Below the pieces are notes generated by a model, which saw nothing but the letters and a program-made list of their open reading frames with translations, ran no database searches and was not told the origin of the DNA. A stretch of DNA of 64,000 nucleotides from Antarcticimicrobium sediminis (lineage in GTDB: Bacteria; Pseudomonadota; Alphaproteobacteria; Rhodobacterales; Rhodobacteraceae). Shown here one piece after another: positions 35,032-43,828 of this stretch. Positions within the stretch are counted from its first letter, which is position 1. Each line of letters opens with the position of its first letter. The stretch is taken from contig NZ_SMFP01000001.1 of NCBI RefSeq assembly GCF_004348975.1, positions 566,701-630,700 of the forward strand. The letters run 5' to 3'. Position numbers and translations under genes: made by a program.

Positions 35032-36072
35032 ATGACAGACCAGATGCACCATGTGACCCTTGCCAGCCGCCCCGACGGCGCGCCGAGCCTCGATGACTTC
35101 AGCTATCAGCCCGCCCCGATCCCGACCCCCGGTGAGGGCGAGGTTCTGGTGCGCGTACATTACATGTCGCTTGATCCCTATATGCGCGGACGCATGGATG
35201 ACGCCAAATCCTATGCCGCGCCGGTGCCCATCGGCGGCACAATGGAGGCCGGGGCGGTGGGCGAGGTGATCGCCTCGCAAAGCCCGCATTTCAAACCGGG
35301 CGATTTCGCCTTTGGCATGTTCGGCTGGGCCACCCACGGCTGCCTGCCCGCGAACCAGCTGCGCAAGCTTGACCCGAAACAGGGCCCGATCACCGCCGCG
35401 CTCGGCGTGCTCGGGATGCCCGGCTTCACCGGCTGGCACGGGCTGACCGAATACGGCAAGCCCAAGGCGGGCGAGACATTGGTCGTCGCCGCCGCCACCG
35501 GGCCGGTCGGCTCGATGGTGGGTCAGGTGGCGCGGCTTGCGGGGCTGCGCACCGTCGGCGTCGCTGGCGGCGCCGAGAAATGCAAACTGGCCACCGAGAA
35601 ATTCGGCTTTGACGCCTGCCTTGATCACCGCGCCTATGACAACGCCCGCGATCTGCGCGCGGCGCTGAAACAGGAATGCCCCGACGGCATCGACATTTAT
35701 TTCGAAAACGTCGGCGGCAAGGTGCTCGAAGCGGTGCTGCCACTGATGAACCCGTTCGGGCGCATCCCGATCTGCGGCATGATCGCCTGGTACAACGCTG
35801 GCGGTCTCGGTGCCGGGGCAAAGGATCAGGGGCTGACCGGCCCTGGCCTGTGGCGCAACATCTTGGTCAAGTTCCTCTCGGTCAACGGCTTCATCATCTC
35901 GAACCACTTCGACCGGTTCCCGCAGTTCCTGAAAGAGATCGGGCCAAAGGTCGCCAGTGGCGAAATCGCCTATCTGGAAGACATCGCCGAGGGGCTGGAA
36001 AACGCGCCCGCCACCTTCATCGCGATGTTGGGCGGCGGCAACATGGGCAAGCAGATCGTGAAACTGATCTGA
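35032..36072 (+). CDS. NADP-dependent MDR-family oxidoreductase (PTGR/curA type)
   Basis: 346 residues. The N-terminal GroES-like domain carries LDPYMRGRMDD, a family hallmark. The Rossmann domain has AAATGPVGSMVGQVARLAG and the NADP-binding GGAEKCKLATEKFG. It ends with ENAPATFIAMLGGGNMGKQIVK. Related enzymes reduce double bonds of alpha,beta-unsaturated ketones and aldehydes. No zinc ligands are present. The ATG at 35032 follows GAGGAGA; upstream frames are not conserved-looking. Confidence 0.9.
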   Translation: MTDQMHHVTLASRPDGAPSLDDFSYQPAPIPTPGEGEVLVRVHYMSLDPYMRGRMDDAKSYAAPVPIGGTMEAGAVGEVIASQSPHFKPGDFAFGMFGWATHGCLPANQLRKLDPKQGPITAALGVLGMPGFTGWHGLTEYGKPKAGETLVVAAATGPVGSMVGQVARLAGLRTVGVAGGAEKCKLATEKFGFDACLDHRAYDNARDLRAALKQECPDGIDIYFENVGGKVLEAVLPLMNPFGRIPICGMIAWYNAGGLGAGAKDQGLTGPGLWRNILVKFLSVNGFIISNHFDRFPQFLKEIGPKVASGEIAYLEDIAEGLENAPATFIAMLGGGNMGKQIVKLI

Positions 36073-36089
36073 CGGCGGCCGACCTGATC

Positions 36090-36109
36090 GCCCGGCCGCA
36101 AGGCCGGGC
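36090..36109 (+). terminator. GC-rich hairpin after the MDR gene
   Basis: GCCCGGCC-GCAA-GGCCGGGC: a perfect 8-bp stem with a GNRA tetraloop, 18 bp after the stop codon, in the gap between two convergent genes. It lacks a T-run. Confidence 0.5.
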
Positions 36110-36226
36110 AACGGGCCGGAAAGTGCCGAATTGTACATTCCAGACCGAAAGCTCCCCAAACCGAGGATTTCGCCACGATTCATCCCCGCGAACTTGTACG
36201 ATACGAACCCAAAAACGTACTTATCC

Positions 36227-37132
36227 TCAGGCCGATTGCAGCCGCCGGGCCTCCTGCCGGGCAAGTACGAGCAGCTCCTTCACAAAGGGCTTTTCCCGAT
36301 CATCGCTGCGCACCGCCGCATAAAGCCGTCGGGTGATCCCGGTTTTGGTCAGCGGCCGGGTGACATAATCCGAGCTGTATTTCACCTCGCGCACCACCCA
36401 GTCCGGCAGCACCGAAATCCCGCGATTGGAGGCCACCAGCAGCAGGATCACCGCCGTCAGCTCCACCTGCCGCACCGCCTTGGGGGCCACCCCCGCAGGG
36501 ATCAACAGCTGGCTGAACACATCCAGACGATTACGCTCTACCGGGTAGGTGATCAGGGTTTGATCGCGAAAATCCTCGGCCTCGATATAGGGTTTCAAGG
36601 CCAGAGGATGCTGCGACGCGGCCACGAAAACAGGCGCGTAATCAAAGAGTTCTACGAAATCCACCCCCGGAATGACCTCCGGGTCTGAGGAGACGACCAG
36701 ATCGACCTCTTCCTTTTGCAGGGCGGGCAGCGCATCAAAGGCAAGGCCGGGGCGGATATCGACATCCACATCGGGCCAGCTTTTGCGAAAGGCCTCAAGC
36801 ACCGGAAACAGCCATTCAAAACAGGCATGGCATTCGATGGCAATATGCATCCGGCCGGTCTCGCCCAGACGCAGGGCGTTGAATTCCGCCTCCATCGCCT
36901 CGACCTGCGGCAGCACCTGTTCGGCCAACCGCAACAGCCGCAGCCCGGCTGGCGACAGCTTCATCGGCTTTGAGCGGCGAAAGAACAGCTCGACCCCGGT
37001 CTGATCTTCCAAGCCCTTGATTTGATGACTCAAAGCACTTTGCGTGATGTTCAGATGATCCGCCGCCCGCGCCAATCCGCCACACTCGTGAATCGCCTTG
37101 ATCGTGCGCAGATGCCGGAATTCGATATGCAT
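36227..37132 (-). CDS. metR: MetR-like LysR-family regulator
   Basis: 301 residues. HTH in 1-60 (HLRTIKAIHECGGLARAADHLNITQSALSHQIKGLE in pieces). The effector domain contains IAIECHACFEWLFPVLEAF, as in MetR, where homocysteine is the co-activator. It is divergent from metF with a 94-bp gap, the classic metR/met target arrangement. The start at 37132 matches the first HTH residues; the longer upstream frame would overlap metF. Assignment as MetR rests on family likeness and this neighbour. Confidence 0.85.
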   Translation of the reverse strand: MHIEFRHLRTIKAIHECGGLARAADHLNITQSALSHQIKGLEDQTGVELFFRRSKPMKLSPAGLRLLRLAEQVLPQVEAMEAEFNALRLGETGRMHIAIECHACFEWLFPVLEAFRKSWPDVDVDIRPGLAFDALPALQKEEVDLVVSSDPEVIPGVDFVELFDYAPVFVAASQHPLALKPYIEAEDFRDQTLITYPVERNRLDVFSQLLIPAGVAPKAVRQVELTAVILLLVASNRGISVLPDWVVREVKYSSDYVTRPLTKTGITRRLYAAVRSDDREKPFVKELLVLARQEARRLQSA

Positions 37133-37226
37133 CCCGTCGTCCCGTTCATGTTGTTGTTGAGAATTATGAGTTTGTTTCACAATCACACATATGCGACAAG
37201 GACCGAAATCAAAGGAACCGCACCCG

Positions 37227-38096
37227 ATGACCGCCCCTGCCATTTCTTTCGAATTCTTCCCGCCGCAAAACCTGCAAGCCTCGTTCCGGCTCTGGGACAC
37301 GGTGCAGGTGCTGGCGCCGCTTGACCCTCGCTTTGTCTCCGTCACCTACGGGGCTGGCGGCACGACCCGCGATCTGACCCGCGACGCGGTCGCGACATTG
37401 CACAAATCCTCGGGGCTGAAAGTGGCCGCGCATCTGACCTGCGTGAATGCCACCAAAGAGGAAACCCTTGAAATCGCGGATGATTTCGCCAAGGCCGGCG
37501 TGACCGAGATCGTCGCGCTGCGCGGGGACCCACCCAAGGGCGAGGGTAAATTCACCCCCTACCCCGGCGGTTTCGCCAATTCGATCGAGCTGATCGAGGC
37601 GCTGGCGGCCACCGGAAAGTTCAGCATTCGCGTCGGGGCCTATCCCGATGTCCACCCCGAAGCCACCAACGCACAGGCCGATATCGACTGGCTCAAGGCC
37701 AAGATCGACGCCGGTGCGGACGAGGCGCTGACCCAGTTCTTTTTCGAGGCCGACACCTTTTTCCGCTTTCGTGATGCCTGCGACAAGGCCGGCATCGACG
37801 CGGCAAAGATCACCCCGGGGATCCTGCCGATCGAAAACTGGAAAGGCGCGCGGAAATTTGCCCGCAGCTGTGGCACCACGATCCCGCAATGGGTCGAGGA
37901 CGCCTTTGAAAAGGCCATGCGCGACGGGCGCGAGGATCTGCTGGCCACCGCGATCTGCACCGAGATGTGCAGCGCGCTGATCGAGGGCGGCGTCGACCGA
38001 CTGCACTTCTACACGCTGAACCGCCCCGAACTGACCCGCGACGTCTGCCATGCGCTTGGCGTCACGCCCAAGGTCAGCCTGGAGAACGTCGCGTAA
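37227..38096 (+). CDS. metF: Methylenetetrahydrofolate reductase
   Basis: 289 residues, complete for bacterial MetF. ISFEFFPP with the active-site Glu is near 6-12, SVTYGAGG near 42, HLTCVNAT near 72 and ALRGDPP near 100 (FAD and folate site). FFFEADTFFRFRDACD is near 173 and FYTLNR near 270. It reduces 5,10-methylene-THF to 5-methyl-THF for methionine synthesis. The ATG at 37227 was chosen for its position at the first strand; the GTG-rich upstream extension is not typical. Likely regulated by the divergent MetR. Confidence 0.96.
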   Translation: MTAPAISFEFFPPQNLQASFRLWDTVQVLAPLDPRFVSVTYGAGGTTRDLTRDAVATLHKSSGLKVAAHLTCVNATKEETLEIADDFAKAGVTEIVALRGDPPKGEGKFTPYPGGFANSIELIEALAATGKFSIRVGAYPDVHPEATNAQADIDWLKAKIDAGADEALTQFFFEADTFFRFRDACDKAGIDAAKITPGILPIENWKGARKFARSCGTTIPQWVEDAFEKAMRDGREDLLATAICTEMCSALIEGGVDRLHFYTLNRPELTRDVCHALGVTPKVSLENVA

Positions 38097-38130
38097 CGGC
38101 TTGTCCGTCCGGCCCCTGCTGCTAGCCTGC

Positions 38131-38148
38131 CCTCCATCATAGTGGAGG
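38131..38148 (+). promoter_or_regulatory. Hairpin covering the ribosome site of the thioesterase gene
   Basis: CCTCCA-TCATAG-TGGAGG. The right arm is the Shine-Dalgarno sequence of the gene starting at 38154, so folding would hide it. A 6-bp stem could open with temperature or with ribosomes arriving from metF. Confidence 0.5.
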
Positions 38149-38153
38149 ACAGG

Positions 38154-38669
38154 ATGACGCAGGCAACCCCCCCGAATTACGCGACCACCCCGGAGGAGCT
38201 GTTGGGCCCCGCCGATATGGCCAGCATGTCAGGGCTGGAATTCATGGAGGGCATCCGCGATGGTCGCCTTCCCGCGCCACCAATTTCCAAGACGCTGGGC
38301 TATACGCTGCACGCGGTCGAAAAGGGCCGAGTGACCTTTCGCGGCGCGCCCGGCTTTGACTCCACAAACCCGCTGGGCACAGTGCACGGCGGTTGGTATG
38401 GCACCCTTCTTGACAGCGCGATGGCCTGCGCGGTGCAGACGATGGTACCCAAGGGGTCGGCCTATACCACCTTGGAGTACAAGATAAATATCCTTCGCTC
38501 TATTCCCTTGGGGATGATGATCGACTGCGTCGGCATCGCCGATCACGTGGGCCGATCCACCGGTGTCACCGGTGTATCCCATGGCGAGATCCGGGGCGTC
38601 GAGGATGGCCGGCTGTATGCCACCGGCTCCACCACCTGCATCGTGTTGCAACTGCCGCCGACCCGCTAA
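38154..38669 (+). CDS. PaaI-family hotdog thioesterase
   Basis: 171 residues, single hotdog fold. NPLGTVHGGWYGTLLDSAMACAVQ near 74 carries the HGG and Asp of PaaI-like thioesterases. The start is the ATG at 38154 with GGAGG 5-6 nt before it, rather than the GTG at 38142. It is 57 bp downstream of metF on the same strand and may be co-transcribed. It likely hydrolyses an aromatic or medium-chain acyl-CoA; the substrate is unknown. Confidence 0.88.
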   Translation: MTQATPPNYATTPEELLGPADMASMSGLEFMEGIRDGRLPAPPISKTLGYTLHAVEKGRVTFRGAPGFDSTNPLGTVHGGWYGTLLDSAMACAVQTMVPKGSAYTTLEYKINILRSIPLGMMIDCVGIADHVGRSTGVTGVSHGEIRGVEDGRLYATGSTTCIVLQLPPTR

Positions 38670-38707
38670 GTGACGGCGGCAGGTCAACCGGATCCAAGCG
38701 TCGCCGC

Positions 38708-39778
38708 TCAGACGTCACGCGCCGAGGCTTGGATCGCCGCGCCGGTCCTGCCACCCCGCTCTCGCACGCTTTCGTGCAGCCGCTCCGACGGATCGCGGCC
38801 CACCACGCGGGGGCGGCGCAACAGAAACAGCGCGCCCCAGCCACGCCAAGTGCCGACCGAGGGTGCGTCGGGGTCGGTGTAGAACCGTGCGCGCCAGCCA
38901 TGCGGCAGCGGCAGACCGCAGCTCTCGGCCTGCTCCAGCATCCACACCAGCGGGATATTGGCCAGCGGCCGCGCCACCTCGTAGCCGCCAAGCTGGCCGC
39001 CGATGTCGCCATGCGCACCGCGAAACCAGACCTGTTCCACATGCCCCTCCCAGCCCGGCGGACAGGACCAGAGCTCGGGCCGGAACACCTCGCGCGTTTC
39101 ATCAAGGGCCAACGCGTGAAAACCGTTACGGATGCTTGGCCCCAGACTGTGACTATGAAAGGAATGCTGCGCCTCGCCCCATTGCCACAGGTAAGGCAGC
39201 CGCACGCCCAGCGCCTTGACCGTATCCCAAACGCCGACCATCTCGATTTTCACGGCGTCGTGGCAATGCGCCCGGGCAAAAGCCTTGGCAAAGTCGCTGT
39301 CAGGATCGCCCTGATACAGGCGATACACGGTGCGAATATTCCGCTCGGTCGCGCAGTCGGCGCGCAACAGGCCAATCCGGTCGATCACGCCCGCCAGTGA
39401 GCGCACCGCATAGGCCCCGCGCGAATAGCCCATCAGAAACACCTGGTCGCCGGGGCGATAGCGCGACGCGAGATAGCCATAGGCGCGCCGGATCTGCCGA
39501 TTGATCCCACGCCCCAACAGCACATCCGGCGCGGCCCCCCAATGCGGCCATTGCACCCCCGCCTCGTAATATACCGAGACCGGGGCCCCCATCTCGCGGC
39601 AAAGACGATAGGTGACGCCGGCATGGCTCTCAAAGCCCGGCTCAAGCGTAGACATGGTGCCGTCAAGAATGATCACATGCGCCAGCGGTGTGCGGTGGGC
39701 GGTCTCGGCGGAATGGACCGATTGCGCGGGCCAGCGAAACCAGCCGAATATCCGATCACGAAGGCGACGCAGTCCCAT
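38708..39778 (-). CDS. DUF2235-domain alpha/beta-hydrolase
   Basis: 356 residues. The domain is recognisable from HVIILDGTMSTLEPG (near 34), FLMGYSRGAYAVRSLAGVIDRIGLL with the GxSxG nucleophile (near 115-135), VGVWDTVKALG (near 183) and WFRGAHGDIGGQ (near 263). DUF2235 proteins are related to phospholipase effectors such as Tle1, but most roseobacter copies stand outside secretion loci and their role is unknown. Its start overlaps the end of the CoxL-like gene by 23 bp. Confidence 0.85.
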   Translation of the reverse strand: MGLRRLRDRIFGWFRWPAQSVHSAETAHRTPLAHVIILDGTMSTLEPGFESHAGVTYRLCREMGAPVSVYYEAGVQWPHWGAAPDVLLGRGINRQIRRAYGYLASRYRPGDQVFLMGYSRGAYAVRSLAGVIDRIGLLRADCATERNIRTVYRLYQGDPDSDFAKAFARAHCHDAVKIEMVGVWDTVKALGVRLPYLWQWGEAQHSFHSHSLGPSIRNGFHALALDETREVFRPELWSCPPGWEGHVEQVWFRGAHGDIGGQLGGYEVARPLANIPLVWMLEQAESCGLPLPHGWRARFYTDPDAPSVGTWRGWGALFLLRRPRVVGRDPSERLHESVRERGGRTGAAIQASARDV

Positions 39779-42053
39779 CTTGCAGCATGTCCCACACTCT
39801 CAACGGCGTAAACGGCATATCTGCCTGCCGCACGCCCCGCGCCCAAAGCGCATCCTGCACCGCATTGGCAACGGCCGCCATCGACCCCACGGTTCCCGCC
39901 TCACCGCAGCCCTTCATCCCCATCAGGTTGGCGGTGGAGGGCACCGGTTCGGAGGTGAAGTTGATCATGGGCGCGTCGGCGGCGCGCGGCAAGGCATAGT
40001 CCATAAAAGATGCCGTGAGCAGTTGGCCATCCTCGTCGAACACCACATGTTCGTTCAACGCCTGCCCCAGCCCCTGAACTACCCCGCCATGCACCTGCCC
40101 CTCGGCCAGCAAGGGGTTGATGAGATTTCCAAAATCGTCGACCACGGTATAGCGGTCCACCCGCACCTGCCCGGTCTCGGGATCGACCACCACCTCGGCC
40201 ACATGGGCACCGTTGGGATAGGATCGGCCGGGAAGTTTGGCGCGTTCCTCATGCACCAAAAGATCATCGCGCCCGTCCCCGCGCGCCATCTCGGCCGCCT
40301 CCAGCAGCGTTGGGGTCAGGTTGGACCCGGCGGCGCGGAAGGTTTCGTCATCAAACCGGAGCGCCGCCGCGTCGACCCCCATCTTGTCGGCCAAATAGGG
40401 GGTGAAGGCGGCCAGCATCGCATCCACCGTCGCCAGCGTCGCGGTGCTTTGCGTGGTGACCGAACGCGATCCGCCGGTGCCACCGCCCCGTTTGATCAGG
40501 TCGCTGTCACCCTGAATGACATGGATATGATCGGCGGGAATGCCGGTCTGATCCGACAGGAACTGGGCATAGACCGTCTCGTGCCCCTGCCCGTTCGACT
40601 GCGTCCCGACATAAAGATTGACGCGACCATCCTCGCAGAACTCCACCTTGGCCGCCTCGGAGGGATCGCCCAGAATGCTCTCGATGTAATAGCACAGCCC
40701 CTGCCCGCGCAGCAGGCCACGCGCCGCATCTGCGGCCCGGCGGGCCCCGAACCCGGCACTGTCGGCCTTGGCCCCGGCCAAGGTCAGGATGTGGTCAAAT
40801 TCGCCCACGTCATAGGTTTCGCCGGTGGCGGATGTATAGGGGAACCGATCGGGCGCGATAAAGTTCTTCCGCCGCAGCTCCCACGGGTCGATGCCCAGTT
40901 CGCGCGCGGCGCGGTCCATCGCGCGTTCCAGCACATAGATCGCCTCGGGCCGCCCCGCACCGCGATAGGCATCCACCTGCGTCGTATTGGTGTAATAGCC
41001 CTCGACCTGCAGCCATGTGGTCTGCACGTCATAGACCCCGGCCAGCACGCGCGAGAACAGCTGCGTCTGGATAAATTGACCGAAATTGGAGTTATAGGCC
41101 CCAAGGTTGAAGCGGGTCTTGACCCGGTAAGCGGTGATCTTGTGATCGGCGTCAAACGCCAGTTCGGCGGTCGAGGTCAGATCGCGTCCGCCATGGTCCG
41201 ACAGCATCGCCTCGGTCCGCTCCGACATCCAGCGCACCGGGCGGCCCAACAAGCGCGAGGCCTGCGCCACCGCGAAATACTCCGGATAGGGCGCGGCCTT
41301 CATGCCAAAGCCGCCACCGACATCGGGCGTGGTGACATGCACCGTCTCCTTGTCGAGGCCCAGCATGCGCGCCAGCTCGCCCTTCAGCGCCCAGACGCCC
41401 TGACCGCCAAAGGCGAAATGCAACCGGCTGCCGTCCCAGTCGGCGAAACAGCCGCGCGGCTCCATCGCATTGACGATGATACGATTGTCGGCCACCTCCA
41501 GCTCGACCACATGGGCGGCTGTGGCAAAGGCGGCCTCGGTCGCGGCCTCGTCGCCAAGGCCCCAGTCCAGCGCAAGGTTGTCGGGCGCCTCCTCATGCAC
41601 CGGGGCGCCGCCGCGGGCCAGATCCAGCTTGGCGGGCAGATCCTCGGTGTCGAACAGGATCATCTCGGCCGCATCACGGGCCTGCGCCGGCGTCTCCGCC
41701 ACGATCAGCGCCACCGGCTCGCCCACATGGCGCACCTTGCCCTTGGCCAGAACCGGACGATGCGGATCGGCGGCCTTGGTTCCGTCGCGATTCTGCTGCA
41801 CCACGCCGGCCATGCTCGCGGTGATACCCGCCGCCTCCAGATCGTCATTGCTCAACACCAGATGCACGCCCTCGGCGGCGCGCGCATCGGACAGATCCAG
41901 TTCGGTGATCACCCCATGCGCCACCGGCGAGCGGAACAGGAAGGCATGCAGTGCATCTGCAGGCGCGACATCGTCCACATAGCGCCCATGCCCCGTCAGC
42001 AGGCGCAGATCCTCCACCCGTGTGACCGACTGACTTTTCCCGAACTTTTCCAT
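39756..42053 (-). CDS. CoxL-like form II molybdopterin-binding dehydrogenase subunit
   Basis: 765 residues. Xanthine-oxidase-family large subunit with the form II signature AYRGAGR (near 355), DVGGGFGMK (near 243), GTQSNGQGHETVYAQ (near 477) and the catalytic Glu in GCGEAGTVGS (near 725). Form II proteins lack the AYXCSFR loop of true CO dehydrogenase, so CO oxidation is not implied. The iron-sulfur and FAD subunits that usually accompany it are not adjacent, so it must share them from elsewhere or act differently. It is translationally overlapped with the DUF2235 gene downstream. Confidence 0.88.
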   Translation of the reverse strand: MEKFGKSQSVTRVEDLRLLTGHGRYVDDVAPADALHAFLFRSPVAHGVITELDLSDARAAEGVHLVLSNDDLEAAGITASMAGVVQQNRDGTKAADPHRPVLAKGKVRHVGEPVALIVAETPAQARDAAEMILFDTEDLPAKLDLARGGAPVHEEAPDNLALDWGLGDEAATEAAFATAAHVVELEVADNRIIVNAMEPRGCFADWDGSRLHFAFGGQGVWALKGELARMLGLDKETVHVTTPDVGGGFGMKAAPYPEYFAVAQASRLLGRPVRWMSERTEAMLSDHGGRDLTSTAELAFDADHKITAYRVKTRFNLGAYNSNFGQFIQTQLFSRVLAGVYDVQTTWLQVEGYYTNTTQVDAYRGAGRPEAIYVLERAMDRAARELGIDPWELRRKNFIAPDRFPYTSATGETYDVGEFDHILTLAGAKADSAGFGARRAADAARGLLRGQGLCYYIESILGDPSEAAKVEFCEDGRVNLYVGTQSNGQGHETVYAQFLSDQTGIPADHIHVIQGDSDLIKRGGGTGGSRSVTTQSTATLATVDAMLAAFTPYLADKMGVDAAALRFDDETFRAAGSNLTPTLLEAAEMARGDGRDDLLVHEERAKLPGRSYPNGAHVAEVVVDPETGQVRVDRYTVVDDFGNLINPLLAEGQVHGGVVQGLGQALNEHVVFDEDGQLLTASFMDYALPRAADAPMINFTSEPVPSTANLMGMKGCGEAGTVGSMAAVANAVQDALWARGVRQADMPFTPLRVWDMLQDGTASPS

Positions 42054-42087
42054 TGCGCGCCCCTGATCTGTGCTGTCGGGCGCGACC

Positions 42088-43245
42088 CTAACTTCCGTGC
42101 GGGCAATGTCCAGTCAGTCGCAGAACCGTAACCACATCGCGCAACCCATATCCGTTGAAACAGGTGGACATGGCCACCGAATAGGCACCCAGCCCGGCAA
42201 ACAGAACATAGTCGCCCGTGACGGTATCCTCCGGCAGCTCCAACCCGTCGGGCAACCGGTCAAGGCTGTCACAGGTGGGGCCAAAGATGCGGCGCGCGCG
42301 GCCCAAACCCCTGCGCGCGCTGCCGTCACTGGCCAACACCTGAATGCGCCCGGTCAGCCCCATATCGCGCAGATCGATCAACCCGCCATAAATGCCGTCA
42401 TTGAGGAAAACCGTGTCCCCCCCCTGCCGCATCCCCTTGATCCGGGCCGCCAGCGTAAAGGCCTCGGCCACCATTGCGCGGCCCGGCTCACAGACCAGCG
42501 CCGGGGCCTCGGCTCCAAAGGCGCGCGTCACCGCCGCCTTGATGCGGGCAAACACCGCCTCCAGATCCGGGGCGGTGCCGTGACGATGGGCGGCAAACCC
42601 ACCGCCCACGTTCAACCGCGCGATGCGCACCCCCGCCCGCGCGGCGATGCGCGCTGCCTCGGCGATATAGCTTTCCCAAGCGCCAGCATCCTCGCATTGG
42701 GTGCCCGGATGGAAGCACAGCGCCGGGCGCCAGCCCTCAGCCGCCACGCGCCGCAACAGATCCACCGCCCGCGCCGGGCTTGCGCCGAATTTTTCGCCAA
42801 AATCATAGGCCGCGCCCTTAACCGGCAGTGCAAAGCGCACCGCGATCTCGGCCCCGCGCGGCACTTGGGAAAGTTTGTCCAACTCCCCCTCATCATCCAC
42901 CGACCAGCTTGCCACGCCCATCTCGATGCCCACCGCGACCTCCTCAAGGCTGCGCACCGGGTTGTTGTAATGCAGCACCGCATTCGGGTTCATCGCCCGC
43001 ACCGCCCGCATCTCGCCCGGCGAGGCAACGTCGAAGGTCGAAAGCCCGGCAGTGTCCAGATTGGCCAGCACCTCGGCCCGGTCATTGGCCTTGACCGCAA
43101 AGGTCACCAACCCCGGAAAGCCATCCAGGAACCGCCGCGCCGTCGCCTGAAGCGTGGCGGGCGACAGGAACAGGAGCGGCGCATCAGGCCGCACCCGCGC
43201 CAGATAGGCAGAGGGGTCGGGCCAGGGGGCGGATAGGGGCTGCAT
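42088..43245 (-). CDS. Ornithine/arginine-type PLP decarboxylase (group IV)
   Basis: 385 residues, alanine-racemase-like barrel plus beta domain. PLP lysine in VTFAVKAND (near 50), CFHPGTQCED (near 180), CEPGRAMVAEA (near 258) and FGPTCDSLDRL with the dimer-contributed Cys (near 327). The last motif is typical of ornithine decarboxylases rather than diaminopimelate decarboxylases, so putrescine synthesis is the likely role. The start is the ATG at 43245. An Lrp-family gene is divergent 105 bp away. Confidence 0.87.
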   Translation of the reverse strand: MQPLSAPWPDPSAYLARVRPDAPLLFLSPATLQATARRFLDGFPGLVTFAVKANDRAEVLANLDTAGLSTFDVASPGEMRAVRAMNPNAVLHYNNPVRSLEEVAVGIEMGVASWSVDDEGELDKLSQVPRGAEIAVRFALPVKGAAYDFGEKFGASPARAVDLLRRVAAEGWRPALCFHPGTQCEDAGAWESYIAEAARIAARAGVRIARLNVGGGFAAHRHGTAPDLEAVFARIKAAVTRAFGAEAPALVCEPGRAMVAEAFTLAARIKGMRQGGDTVFLNDGIYGGLIDLRDMGLTGRIQVLASDGSARRGLGRARRIFGPTCDSLDRLPDGLELPEDTVTGDYVLFAGLGAYSVAMSTCFNGYGLRDVVTVLRLTGHCPHGS

Positions 43246-43350
43246 TGGGAACCTCGCGCTGTTTTGACCAGAATCGCGCGATTTTCTGTCGATTTCTCTC
43301 GTCATCCTGTTAGGTTTGCAGGTAATTTACAGCATATCGCCGGGGCAGAC

Positions 43351-43785
43351 ATGCAAATCGACGAAACCGACCAGATCCTGCTGCACCTTCTGCGCGAGAA
43401 TGCCCGCGCGCCGGTCACTGATTTGGCGCGCCGACTGGGATTGGCGCGCACCACCGTACAGGCGCGGATCGAACGGATGGAGGCCGCGGGCGTGATCGCG
43501 GGCTATACCCTGCGCGCAAGTGCCGCCACCGCGCCGCCGCTGCGCGCCACGGTGCTGGTCTCGATCGAACCGCGCAGCGGCCCCGCCGTGCTGGCCCGGC
43601 TCAAAAGCCTGAGCGGCGTCGAAGTGGTGCATACCACCTCGGGCCGATTCGATCTTTTGGTGCAGGTCGCCGCCGCCACCACCGCCGAGCTTGACGATAC
43701 CCTTGACCGGATCGGCGAGGCCAAGGGGGTGAAAAGCTCTGAAAGCCTGATCCATCTGTCGACCAAGCTGGACCGCGCGCCCTGA
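43351..43785 (+). CDS. Lrp/AsnC-family transcriptional regulator
   Basis: 144 residues. The HTH lies in about 1-50 (DETDQILLHLLRENARAPVTDLARRLGLARTTVQARIERME in pieces) and an AsnC effector domain in about 62-140. Divergent from the ornithine decarboxylase gene, so control of polyamine or ornithine metabolism is the natural guess. The start at 43351 was chosen at the conserved IDETDQ; the upstream extension crosses the promoter region. Confidence 0.9.
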   Translation: MQIDETDQILLHLLRENARAPVTDLARRLGLARTTVQARIERMEAAGVIAGYTLRASAATAPPLRATVLVSIEPRSGPAVLARLKSLSGVEVVHTTSGRFDLLVQVAAATTAELDDTLDRIGEAKGVKSSESLIHLSTKLDRAP

Positions 43786-43789
43786 CGCG

Positions 43790-43827
43790 GTCGCTCCCGG
43801 CTTTCGGCTGCGAAAACCGGGAGCGAC
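43790..43827. terminator. Bidirectional hairpin between lrp and zntB-like genes
   Basis: GTCGCTCCCGG pairs perfectly with CCGGGAGCGAC, with an inner TTTC/GAAA pair. It fills the whole 43-bp gap between two convergent genes and so probably serves both. Confidence 0.7.
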
Positions 43828-43828
43828 A

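Noticed and set aside
37133-37226. SAM or SAH riboswitch before metF
   Set aside because: The gap is only 94 bp, AT-rich and shared with divergent metR; no conserved riboswitch core was seen, and MetR control explains the layout.
39756-42053. True carbon monoxide dehydrogenase
   Set aside because: The loop is AYRGAGR (form II) rather than AYXCSFR, and the small and medium subunits are missing.
39612-42131. 839-codon plus-strand frame opposite the CoxL-like gene
   Set aside because: It is antisense to a clearly conserved enzyme and its translation shows no family; high GC removes stops from the opposite strand.
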